Below, piece by piece: positions 49,801 to 60,700 of a stretch of 64,000 bases of DNA (its first letter is position 1; each line of letters begins with the position of its first letter). The notes under the pieces are model-generated. The model searched no databases and was not told the DNA's origin. It was given only the letters and a program-made list of their open reading frames with translations. Source of the stretch: Pleurotus djamor (Eukaryota > Basidiomycota > Agaricomycetes > Agaricales > Pleurotaceae); contig JAPEVF010000082.1 in the NCBI GenBank assembly GCA_029747585.1, forward strand, positions 53,985-117,984, written 5' to 3'. A program made the translations under genes and the position numbers.

Positions 49801-50008
49801 AGTGGGTCGTCAGTTGCTTGAGGAGTGGGCGCTTTACGTGAAGGAACTTGCTTCTGGTGAAGTTCTTCCCGACCCTGGACCTGCGAAGCCGCGTCCCATG
49901 GGACCATCGAAGACAGCTCCGGCGGTGCCTACCATACGATCGCAAGGGCCCTCTAACGCACTGAAAGGTGAGCCAGAGGAACGAACCCAAGGCGGCTCAC
50001 GATCATGA
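46835..50008 (+). CDS. RRM + YTH domain RNA-binding protein (m6A-reader-like)
   Basis: Probably binds N6-methyladenosine or related RNA. The main exon from 47255 encodes a Pro/Ser/Tyr/His-rich disordered region of about 340 residues (PPPLVPYPPQRHGH). An RRM-like fold then starts at SEWVMWAGNVPSDASHDEAW and includes SCCVFVNFDSSDHLKAGIERFNG. The YTH domain begins RFFILKSLTQ, and after an intron continues FDLDLSVEKGLWATQKHNEEILDQAF, VFLIFGVNKSGEFYGYARMAGP. About 170 Ser-rich residues then interrupt it before WGDPFKVEWLCTQRLPFHRTRQLRNPW completes it. The tryptophans of GLWAT and the second half fit the aromatic cage. Upstream exons near 46835-47125 (MCQTKDMVEPASDF...) join in phase if the N at 47082 is dropped; otherwise translation starts at 47255 (MPGDSHPLP). 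The N at 48865 also interrupts the frame. Confidence 0.86.
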
Positions 50009-51372
50009 CACACGAAAAACACGATCAAACCCCAAAAAACCTACGGACAACTTTACAACCATATCCACACACACATCACGCCACACACGCATCCCCCTCG
50101 CAGATATACAATCATTTACACGCGCATGGTTATGGTTTCTAATTGCATTATTATCCATATACAACCACGACAAATATACAGCCCTCATAAACGAAACGGG
50201 CGTGTCGTTCTAAGTAGTTAGTTTAATCTTTCTTTGTTTTCGGGACATCTGGGCAGAATTTTTTNGGTATTACAGCTAATTGTCGCGCACAATCTTGTCC
50301 TTGTTTTGTTTTGTCTTGCAATGTAGCATAGGTAGAACTCATTTGTAGCACCACGTACTTACCACTGGCATTATACACGGAGCGACGTAGTGCGCTGGGT
50401 CTTTTTCATCATGGACTACATACGACGGCCTTTATCGGACGAAATTTCACAACTGTTCACCGGCACCCTTCGATGCCGCGCGAAAACCGAGGTTGGCAAA
50501 CTTATTGCAGACTTCATCTATCTTGGACGGACGAGGTAGCTTGCTCTATCCTCTTGACCCAACCCTGCCGTTGTCTCATGGCGTTGAGGGCGTCGATTTG
50601 GGCAACCTTGTACATGCAAAGTGGCCTTGGTGCGATTGCCACAGCCCCAATTCTATCCGAACTTCGCTGATTGGTATCGTTGCAATAACTATCTATTTGA
50701 TATCCAGGGCTAGTGCTGCATGCTCGTACATTCCTCCACATTGCCGAACAACTGATTAGCCAATCCGGGAAGTACTACATCCGATGTGCGCCATGGAACA
50801 CCCCCTCACCTCTCAACTGAGTACGCTAGGGACATCCCGTCCAAAGAATGGCTCTTTCGTGTTCAAATGACGGGCCGAATGTTGGATTTCAGAAATCTTG
50901 GCGTCTCGTTCATCGTGAGCCACAATGAACGATCCATGGTTCTTCGGGCGGTTCACGGTCGTAAAACAATAATATTGTTCAAATGAGTCCATCATAAAGG
51001 ACGCATGCCTGAGTTTAGATGTTTGGAACCTAGGTGACCCTGGGAGATCTTACTGTGGAGCGAGGTGGAGCACTTACCGCCTGTAACACCGAACCCTTTA
51101 CGTTGGAGCTTTAGTAAGAGCTGTTGTAGGGAGCATCAAGCATTGGTTCGATAACGGCATTGGCCAAGTCTTTAGTGTCGTTGGAATGTTTGTTTTTGAT
51201 GCTCCAGCGACACCTTGTGATGCGACCTGCAGGTTGCAGCACCGATGTTCAAGTTGGTAAGTAGGAACCAGCACCCAGAAAATCGGAATATTCCTTGGCT
51301 CTTTTGGTGTGTCATTTACGCTGACGAGACAGCCGGATGTAGTAATCACTACGGCATACCCTAGGTTTCTCA
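50009..51372. other. Intergenic region
   Basis: No gene supported. Open frames near 50473-50760 overlap each other on both strands and lack family features. Confidence 0.45.
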
Positions 51373-52977
51373 ATGTCCATCCTCGACCTGCCTCTGGAAA
51401 TTTTGGAAGACATAGTCAGCCTATGTGATCCGTGCGACGTCGCTGCTGCCTCCCAGACGTGCAGGGTCATCTGGGACTTGGTCTACTCACAGAAGAATAA
51501 TTACTTGTGGCGCACACTTTATCTCGCAATTCCCCTCGATGACCCCCGGAGTTGCGTCGATCAATTAGGAAACCTAAGGACGGAGGAGGAAGTCGACTGG
51601 AAGGGCAGATTACAGGCAGTCATCAGGGCACGGAATGTCCTGAACGATCCCGGGCTACTCCGTCCAGGCGAGCTCGTAGTCATTCTTCGAACTCTACTCG
51701 AGTTGGTGACATTAGTTCCCCCGATGTCGCTTTACTCTCTGGAGAACGATATATCATTGAACCTCATTTGGACGGCTGCGTACCTTCGAAAGCGCGAGGG
51801 CGAATTTCTGGACTGCCCTTTGCGCCCGCATCTTGATGAAGAGTCGGAGGAAGTTCAGTTGAAGAATCGCCTCCACGCCTACTTTGGCATGACTCACGAG
51901 GATGTGAAGACTTCTGCGAGAGCAGCTTCGCGGGGCTACGTCTACACCATGAGCAGATATACTGCTGCGAACCTGTACGGGCCATACATGCCAGATGGCA
52001 GCTTGCGTATCAATTGGGTACACGTTCAGGCGATACACCATGTCGTCTCTGCGCACATTGTGGAACTAGAGGAGGATACGGACTTTGAGTATGCGGTTTT
52101 TCCTCTGAGCATGTCTCACATACAGCCTGTCCTTCCGAATGGCAGCTTGCAATCTCCCCAGGACTGGGCCGGCGTCGAGGGAGAATGGGTGTGTTCTTTC
52201 TGCTTCTGCGACCATCGTGATTTGCTAGGTAAGCTGTGTGTTGTCTCTTAGAGTACATGAACTCGGAAGATGATGCTTCGTAACACAGATTATAATCAAA
52301 TGACGCTCAATGCCCAGGTTTGATGCGTCGCTTGCATTAGTGTGACCTTCTCCTCAGATTTGCACTCTAGCATATTGAAGCGGGACCACTTGATCCATCC
52401 TACTTCGAGAGCCCAATGTCCCGCGAGGTCTTCCGATCCATGAAGGTCAAGATGTCTGTCACGGAAATGCGCCCTGGCGTGGGGCATCTACCAGTCATCC
52501 ATTTCAGAGGTTCTATGGGCAACCCTTCCTCTGCACTGATGACCGGCTGGGTTGAGATGACGGAACACGACTACATCCGTTGGCACTTTGTCAGTCTTAC
52601 TCTAGTCCTTGACTTGTTTCTTCGCTGCTAAATTGGTCAAACAGGTTTCTGGTGAGCCGGGCAATAGTATATGGAGGTTCGTGATCACTTCATGATTTTT
52701 CCGTTCGCATCACTGATAATATACCCTAGCTCTGAAGGAATCCAGGTACGTACTTATATTATTAAATACATGGATCTCCTTACTCTCGTCTCACTCGCTC
52801 TCAAAACACTCGCAAGGTCGGTAGCGTATGCTCTATGTACGGAGTCCTGGGAACTTGGTCGACCACCTTCCATGACATTGACGATCCTATTGGTACGTTT
52901 GAGTGACATCACGTCCGTGGTGTTGCATTTTGACGAAGCTCGTTGAAGGCCCGTTCTGGCTTCGTAAACTCTTGTAA
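51373..52977 (+). CDS. F-box protein
   Basis: The N-terminus MSILDLPLEILEDIVSLCDP...AAASQTCRVIWDLVYSQ is an F-box, the motif that binds Skp1 in SCF ubiquitin ligases. NNYLWRTLYLAIPLDDP continues the pattern common in Agaricomycete F-box proteins. A long first exon of about 290 residues ends in GEWVCSFCFCDHRDLL. Smaller exons follow: PLDPSYFESPMSREVFRSMKVKMSVTEM, LPVIHFRGSMGN, MTGWVEMTEHDYIRWHFVSG, a short GTWSTTFHDIDDPI piece and the final GPFWLRKLL with TAA at 52975-52977. No LRR or WD repeats are seen, so the substrate-recognition module is unassigned. The ending (GTWSTxxHxxxDPxGPFW) is a recurrent one in this clade. Confidence 0.82.
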
Positions 52978-53624
52978 ACTCCTGGATTTGACGGACGTAG
53001 CTACGAGTCCGAAAATGAAATGGAGGCTCGTTCTTAAATCGCGCAGTGCTTCGGTTGGCAGTCCTGGAGATCGTAAATGGAGATTACGTCCTCCTGCTGA
53101 ACACCTGGAAGACCAGTCCTTTGATAGCCAGGTGTAATACCTAATTGGAGACACGACCCCTTACAGCTACTTCATTTCCGGATAATGACTGAAACGGGTT
53201 GACGCGACGAAATCCCCATCTCGTCCTTTCGCTCATGGGTATGACCTTTGTCACGACCTGGCGGTGCTGACCATGTTTGTGAGGCCTTCATCCTTGAACA
53301 CCGTCAATAAAACATTAAGGCAAACAGCAAGGGAAATCAAGGTATCGCACCCGATGGCATTCTGGGAGACGGGTTCCCCGGCATGGGATCGTTAAGTTTC
53401 AGTTATGGTTGGACCTATGATATCCTTTCCATCGATTGCATTGGGAAAGAGACTGTGACAAGGACAGCAAGGGGTCTAGCAGGGTTCGAAGTAGCCCGCT
53501 GTAGGATGGAAGCATGATCTTATCTTATCTCTAGCCATAATCTTACATAAATGTGACCAAATGCAGCACGTCAAGGGCGCGCCCAGATTCCTGTCAGTTG
53601 GCGTCGTCCCCCATTCCCCAACTC
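52978..53624. other. Intergenic region
   Basis: 3' flank of the F-box gene and promoter of the Bbc1-like gene. Nothing else seen. Confidence 0.45.
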
Positions 53625-56530
53625 ATGTCAGACCAATCACCTCCACCCAAACCCAAACCGGGCTCGTTGCGCGACAGGATCGCTGCATTTGAGAAATCTG
53701 GCGCATCACAAGCACCTGCACCACCACCTCCTCGACCTAAGCCGGGAGGAGCAACTTGGAAGCCTAAAGTCCCTTCACCGCCATCGTCACCTAGATCGAA
53801 CATTGATAATGACAAGAAACCCGGTGGAATGTCTGCAACGGACGCTAAGGAGAGTATTGGACGTGGTGGTTCTCTAAAGGAACGTATGGCTGCGCTTCAA
53901 GGACGAGGAGGGTTCGGCGCGCCTGCGCCTCCAGTTGCACCCAAGCCATTGGAGAAGCCTAAATGGAAACCACCTCCAGTTGTGTCTCCACCAGTCGATG
54001 ACGAACCATCTGAGACACCTGCTAGGAAGAGCGTAGATGTTCCGTCAGCTGAAGCAACTGGTGAAACCCCAGATCGACCCACTAGCCCACCTGTTGCTCC
54101 TGGCGCTGAAGGAGCAGCGCAAGCTGATAACGCTGATGAAGACGAAGCTCACAAGGAAGACGCGGATCCTGAAGAAGAAGAACGTCAGCGTCGTGCTGCG
54201 ATTGCTGCGCGAATGGCTCGTTTGGGAGGTGCAAGAGTTGGCATGGGTATGCCCGTGTTTGGGAAGCCTGTACCGGCGAAGAAGCCTTCACTTCCTCCTC
54301 AGGATATACCTGCTGAGGAACCTAAGAAAGCTGAAGAACAAGACGTCTCGCCTCCCGTTACAGGTTCGTTGGCCATCCTAATTGAATTACACATCCCCTC
54401 TGACATTCTCTACAGCAGATCCTACACCTGCACCAGTCTCCTCGCCACCCGAAACCCAGTTAACTACAGAACCAGGTATTTTAACAGGCAAACTAAGGTG
54501 TTTATATGCAGCTCATACGCTTGATTAGATGGATCAACTCCAAAGGACAGCGTCTCCGCGGACGAAGCGACATCGCCGGAGATCGTAGCACCTCCTCGTG
54601 CACCCGTATCCATGCCCGTTCCCGCTGCACCCCGTAGGGCAGCACCACCTCGAAGGAAGGCAGCCAAATCGCCGGCCCCACCTGAAGAGCCCACTCCTCC
54701 CNACTTCGGCGGCAGACTCGTCTGAAGTTTCAGAGAAATTGGAACAGCCCACTACTGTTGCTTCGAGTGAAAGCTTAGCAGTTCCCGAGCAACACGAGCC
54801 AGAATTAATCCAGGAGCCCGTACCCGAACCTGACAAACTCCCTACGCCTCCTGCCCCTACACCCGCTAGTCTCCCAGAGGAGGTGGTTGTTGCGGAGGTT
54901 TCTGTAGAGAAAGACGCTACGCCTTCGCCTTCTGACCAGGCTCAGGACGAAGTGGCGTCGGCAGCACTAGTTGACGCTGCTCCTTCCCAAGACGATACTC
55001 CAGCAACTCCTGCCTCAGACAAGGTGCCGGACGTTCCAAAGACTATGACACATGTAGTTGAGCAAGCAGAATCGAGCCCAACGGAGGAGACAAGTCCTAG
55101 TCCCGCATCTCTGCCAGAGGCCAAAGATGAGGATCCCAAGTTGGTCTCAACCGTTGAGACTACAGAGACCCCCGACACAGAAGAAGAGGATGAAACGGCC
55201 CGTAGAGCTCGCGTCGCGGCCAGGCTCGCCAAGATGGGAGCAGTCAATCCCTTCGCTCCCCCTCCTCAAAGACGAGACTCCGATCTTACTTCCCCCGTTC
55301 ATGCCCCAGACCCATTGAAGGAAAGCAAGGAACCAGAAGCTCCTCATGTCGAACCACCATCTCCTCAGCCCGTCGAGACCTCTACAACAGCCTCAATCCT
55401 CGAAGCTAAGACTGCCGATGATGATGGTAAATATTAATATCTTTGGTTCTGGGTTTGATAGTTTGATTTATTTCTATCTAAACTAACTTGTGTTGTATGG
55501 AATTGTTGATTGCGGGTCTTCGCAGATGTACGCTCAAAGAATGACGACGAAACTAAAGAAATATCTGATGTAACAGAATCACGCGCACGACCCGATAATC
55601 GTGAATCAGTCAAGGAAATCCCCAGGCCATCTGGTGATAGAATAGAGCTCTCCGAACCAGACCATCCTGACACCACACAGACCGAGGAATCACAGCCGCC
55701 CGTTGTTGATGTGGCTTCGAGCGATGAGGATGAGGTCAAGGAAGCGCCTCCACCTCCACCTCCACCTCGTCATTCGAGGCAATCTCTTCCTCCTCCTCGA
55801 CGGGTCCTTCAAGAAGAGCCTTCCGAGGAACCCGCTATCGTCGAAGACGTCGTTGAACCTCCAGCGGTGGTCCCTCCACCCACCCAACATCCTGTTCATC
55901 CGCATAGAGCAATTCCCTCGGTTCCCCCACCCTCTGAGCCAACTCGTCTTCCTCCCCGCCCTGTGGATGATGACGACGAACCCATCGAACCATCAGAGCC
56001 TACTCGTTACGTTCCCTTACGCACTGCTTCTTCCTCGTCTGATCAACCCACCGAATACTCGAGGGATTCACTCGTACCGCATCCTACGAGATCCCTCCCT
56101 CCACTACGTAGCCCACAGGTCCGTCTGATGAATGACGAACCCCAGACGCCTCTATCCCAACCCGATGATGAAGCTTTACCAACGATACCTCGGTTCTCTC
56201 CTCCCTCACTTGATGACGATGTTCAAGTCAGATCGGCTTCACCACCTGAATCCAAACGCTCAGAAGAACAACAGGAGGAACAGGAGGAGGAAGAGATAGA
56301 AGAAGAAACTATTTCTCCTGTACCTCCACCCCGTTCGTTCAGGATGCCCGAGCTAACGACAGTCACCAACCGGGAAGTTTTAGATGAATCGGAAGGAGGT
56401 GAGTACATCGTACTTTGATGTGCATCCATTCTTACCAACGGTTCGGCGTCCCAATGAAGACCCAATCGATNCCCACATTTCACAGCCCAGTANGNNTCGC
56501 NGGAGATTCCCTGAACGCAATCAAGGTGAG
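53625..56530 (+). CDS. Bbc1/AIM3-like actin-patch protein, C-terminal domain missing
   Basis: A low-complexity scaffold of cortical actin patches. The start at 53625 gives MSDQSPPPKPKPGSLRDRIAAFE. GGSLKERMAALQGRGGFG and two copies of an Arg-rich motif follow (RQRRAAIAARMARLGGARVG and ARRARVAARLAKMGA). Pro-rich SH3-ligand runs (PPPPPPPRHSRQSLPPPRR), long acidic stretches and the conserved block FRMPELTTVTNREVLDESEGG come next. A further exon from about 56460 reads DPIDPTFHSP (with one N dropped) and ends at a GTGAGA donor near 56526. Relatives go on to a C-terminal cysteine-protease-fold domain; no such sequence is visible before the retrotransposon starts 340 bp later. The N at 54703 breaks the frame between EEPTPP and TSAADSS. 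An upstream in-frame ATG at 53553 is possible. Confidence 0.72.
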
Positions 56531-56559
56531 AGGAACGAATGCCACGATGAATTCACTAC

Positions 56560-56737
56560 TCACATGACGAAGTCGTCGTCGATGGGATCCTCGTCGAGGA
56601 AGACAATTTCCTCGTCCACGGGATCCGACTCGACTTTGCGCTTTGAACGGTTAGTTCTAAAGAGACATGGTGAGGTGAGCGGAGGGAGCGTTATAAAGGA
56701 CGGCTTGAAGACAGCGTCACCTTGTATTTGGAGCCAT
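56560..56737 (-). CDS. Small spliced ORF, possible 5' fragment of a gene
   Basis: Two exons joined by a GT-AG intron (GTGACG donor, CTCTTTAG acceptor) give MAPNTRTNRSKRKVESD...EEIVFLDEDPIDDDFVM, 37 codons with a stop at 56560-56562. A TATA-like CCTTTATA (minus-strand TATAAAGG) lies at 56843-56850, about 105 bp upstream of the ATG. The composition (basic start, then acidic) looks like a true N-terminus of a longer nuclear protein. A good GTGAGT donor overlaps the stop codon, so the ORF may originally have continued into more exons that are absent here. I cannot name it. Confidence 0.4.
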
Positions 56738-56866
56738 GATAGGGATAACAAAGACGAAGGTAGGGCAAAAGTCAAGCAGTCAAGCAAAAGTAGAATGTGG
56801 AGCAGGATTCGCAGTTGTAGCTGGGAGACGTCGTACGACTTTCCTTTATACGACAAGGGAGGGGGG

Positions 56867-57635
56867 TGTAAGGGGACACTCAATTCCAACCCCTAGCCCC
56901 TCTGTTTCCACCTCCTTACAGGTCTCTCCGCCCACCATCGCTGTCACGAACCCCGGTCGAATCCCGAATCCCAGTACAAATGCCGTTCGCACCACGCGCG
57001 CCCCCATCACCATCCTTCGTCGCCCAACCCCACTTCCATAAGTGACCATATCAATCTTCTGAGTGTTGCAGGAGGTAGTATACACCTATACTATTATCCT
57101 CCTGCAAGGGTTTTCCTTAATCTACAACGCCCCATGAGCTACGCCCATCACAAGTTGCCAACCTCAAACCCCGGTCGAACCTCGCCACCCTTCGGACTTG
57201 TACATTTGTATATTTGTACACATGTCGAATCCCGGACGAATCCCGAACCCCACTGTATTCGTCATTTCGGGATTCGCCAATCCCTCACTCCTTCTCCTTT
57301 TCTCTCTCTTCTCTCTCTCTCACTTTCCTTTTCGTCTTTCGTTCGTTACAAGTCAATCCCGTACGAACGCCGTTCACTCGGGATTCGGTGCTATTGTGTG
57401 CTCTACAGCATTGCTGTAGAACACATGTTACCTTACACATTACTTATAATTATTATGTACTGTCCATAGTTAGTATATAGAGCCGCCCTAGGTGGGTGGG
57501 AATCCTTAGCCTTTTCTCTTCGGATTCCCTCCACCTAGGTGAGTAGGTACTTAGCTATTCCTGGCTATTACTAATATACTTCGGATTCCCTCTACCTAGG
57601 AGTTCCCCTGAGCCCCTCTCGGAGTTGCCCTTACA
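56867..57635 (+). repeat. 5' LTR
   Basis: It begins TGTAAGGGGACACTC and ends GTTGCCCTTACA. It contains a TATA-rich stretch (TATAATTATTATG near 57449), a CT-rich run near 57285-57345, and three copies of a GGATTCCCTCCACCTAGG-type box near 57487-57602. It matches 62823-63592 with only scattered substitutions and small indels. Confidence 0.93.
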
Positions 57636-57738
57636 GTAGAAAAGGCTCACCCCCTACGCACCAGTATATTCGTTCTCAAATCCCGGAACGAATCCCGATC
57701 CGTCAACGAATACTACTCTTGCGTTTCCCTACCCAACC

Positions 57739-60700
57739 ATGAGTTCGATGCCTGGACAGCCCGTCGCCTTGCCAGCGAACGCCGTTCAAGCACTCAGTAT
57801 CTTGTGGTCGGACTTGCAAAAGCAAGCGGCATTAGCAGACTCACAAGGCGTTGCGATAGCGCAAATATCTCAAACCCTTGATGCTATTGCAGCTCGCATG
57901 CAACTCCCTCCCCGTTCGCCATCTCCACCCATGGCTGAACCTCCAACCCCGGTCACTCCTCCGTCTACGGTTCGAATCCCGGTCCCACGCGGTGAGAAAC
58001 TCAAACCCGCCAACCCTCCAGCCTTCGACGGCAGTAGGGCGAACGGCGTTCACTTTCTCAACAGCGTGAACATCTGGTTCCAACTCCGTCCAGACTTGTT
58101 TGTCAGCGACCAAGCCCGCATTCTCTGGACTCTCTCGTATTTCTCCAAAGGTCGTGCACAGGAATATGCCAACCGATGCTTTCGAATGAATACCGCCAAC
58201 ACCACTACTTGGACGGCGTTCGAAACGGCGTTCAAATCTCGGTTCTTTCCTCTGAATGAAAGGGAGCTGGCTCGAGTTAAACTCGAGTCATCGACCTGGC
58301 ATCAGCACGACCGGACCTTTGATGAATACCTAGATGAGTTTCAGGAATTGGCAGACCAAGCAGACTACCCCCTTGGTGCTCAGCTCACACTCAAGTTCAG
58401 GAAAGGTCTTCGCCGCGGCATTCAAGACCAAATCGCAGAATCTTCGGTTTTGAATCCCGGAGACGACGACACCATTGGCTGGTATACAGCAGCACAAACC
58501 ATTTGGAACAACATGCAAGCGAACACTGCGTTCCGCGCTGCTGAAACCCGAACACCGTTGGAAACCGTCGTCGACCTCCCTAAACAAGCACCTCCCTCTC
58601 CCCCAATCCCTGCTGCAATCAACCATCACGAACCCCGGCCAATCCCGATCCAATGCCTTCGTTGTCATTCTACTGAACATGAAGACAGGGATTGCCCTTG
58701 CCGTTTTGATTTGCAGTATATGACCAAGGAAGAGGCCAAATGCCTGCTGGATAAACTGTCACGGTCCACCAAGACGAACCCCCAAGTCAAAGACAAGACA
58801 AAGGAACTGCCCCAACGCCGACGAATCCCTGGTACACCGTCAACGGCGTTTAACCGCTTCTCCTGCCTCCCTGTGGAAGAGCCAAGTGTGGTAACGGAAA
58901 CGAATCCCAAAGAAACGAATCCCGCACCTGCACCAGCGAATCCCGATACCCCGCAGGAAAGCAAAGGTGTACCAACACCCCCCAAAACCCGAAGGCCTGG
59001 CTGGGAGAAACGACTACCCAAGAGGTTTCAAGTCTCTGCAACGCCGTCCGCTCTCTCGTTGGACATGGACATCTCCGTTCAAGCGACCGATACCGAATCC
59101 CGCTTCCACTTGCATGCCCTCCTCGACAGCGGAGCATCAGGATTGTTCATCCACCCCAACTACGTTGAGAAATGTGGTTTTTCGACAAGGCCTCTCTCAT
59201 CCCCAATCCCGGTCTACAACGTTGACGGCACCATGAATCAGGAAGGCTCCATTCGTGAAGTTGTGGACTTGGTCTTGCGCTACAAGGATCACTCGGAGCG
59301 GGCGCTATTCGCAGTCACCAACATTGGCAAGCAAGATATCATTGTCGGCTACTCTTGGCTCAAGGAACACAACCCCGAGGTCGACTGGCAAACCAAAGAA
59401 GTCAAAATGAGCCGTTGCCCTCGAGTTTGCAGTACTTGCCGTGAGGAACTCAAAGAGATTCGCCGGATTCGACATCGCGAATCCCGACACTTGCGCCAAT
59501 GCCGACTCGGTCCAACGCCGTTCATTGACGACGAACCGGTGGACTTGCCTGCGCTGTTGGAGACAGACGACTCTGATGACCCAGATGTCTACAAGCCGAA
59601 TGCCGGAGATCGTCTCTTCTCTGCAATCCCGCCTCCAACGCCGGACTACGCCGTTCAGATCCGATCCATGGAAATTCGTGCGTCTGAAACCATCTCCCAA
59701 CGCCTTGCGATCGCCTTTCAGAAGAACAAGGCCGTCGAATCCCGGAATGCCGAATTCCCAGACCTCTTTACGGAGTTCGAGTCGGTATTCGCCAAGGAGG
59801 CATTCGACGAACTTCCCCAATCCCGACCATGGGACCATGCCATTGAGTTGGTTGATGGTTCTGAGCCAGCCAACTGCAAGGTGTATCCCTTGTCCCCAGT
59901 CGAACAGCGCGAACTCGACGCTTTCATTGAAGAGAACTTGAATACCGGTCGCATACGCCCTTCGAAATCCCCAATGGCGTCCCCGGTATTCTTCATCAAG
60001 AAGAAAGATGGTTCTCTCAGACTTGTGCAGGACTACCGAAAATTGAACTCTATGACTATCAAGAATCGGTATCCAATCCCGCTCATNTCTGAACTCGTTG
60101 ACAAGTTGAAAAACGCNCGCTANTTCACCAAGCTCGATGTTCGCTGGGGCTACAACAATGTCAGGATCAAGGAAGGCGATGAATGGAAGGCGGCNTTCAG
60201 NACGAACCGCGGTCTCTTCGAACCCCTTGTCATGTTTTTCGGTCTCACCAACTCNCCTGGCACTTTCCAAACNATGATGAACGACTTGTTTCGGGATTTG
60301 ATTACTGAAGGTGTGGTTGTTATCTACTTGGATGACATCCTCATCTTCACNGAATCCCGAGACGAACACCGGAAAGTGCTTCGGCGAGTCTTGAAGATAT
60401 TGCAAGACAACAAGCTCTATCTTCGACCCGAAAAATGTGAGTTCGAACAGACCAAGATNGAATACCTGGGAGTGGTGGTCTCTGAAGGCAAAGTCGAGAT
60501 GGATCCCGCCAAGATTGCTGGTGTCGCAGAGTGGCCCGAACCCCGGAATCAGACTGAACTCCAGTCTTTCTTGGGTTTCGTCAACTTCTATCGGCGTTTC
60601 ATGAAGGACTACTCGCACATCGCTCGACCGCTATTCGACATTCAGAATGCCAAAGAATGGACTTGGACAGNTNNGAACGNNNGNCGTTCGAGCAGATCAA

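Noticed and set aside
59305..60618. 437-codon minus-strand open frame
   Set aside because: It lies exactly antisense to the protease/RT part of gag-pol and shows no domain of its own; codon bias of the sense strand explains it.
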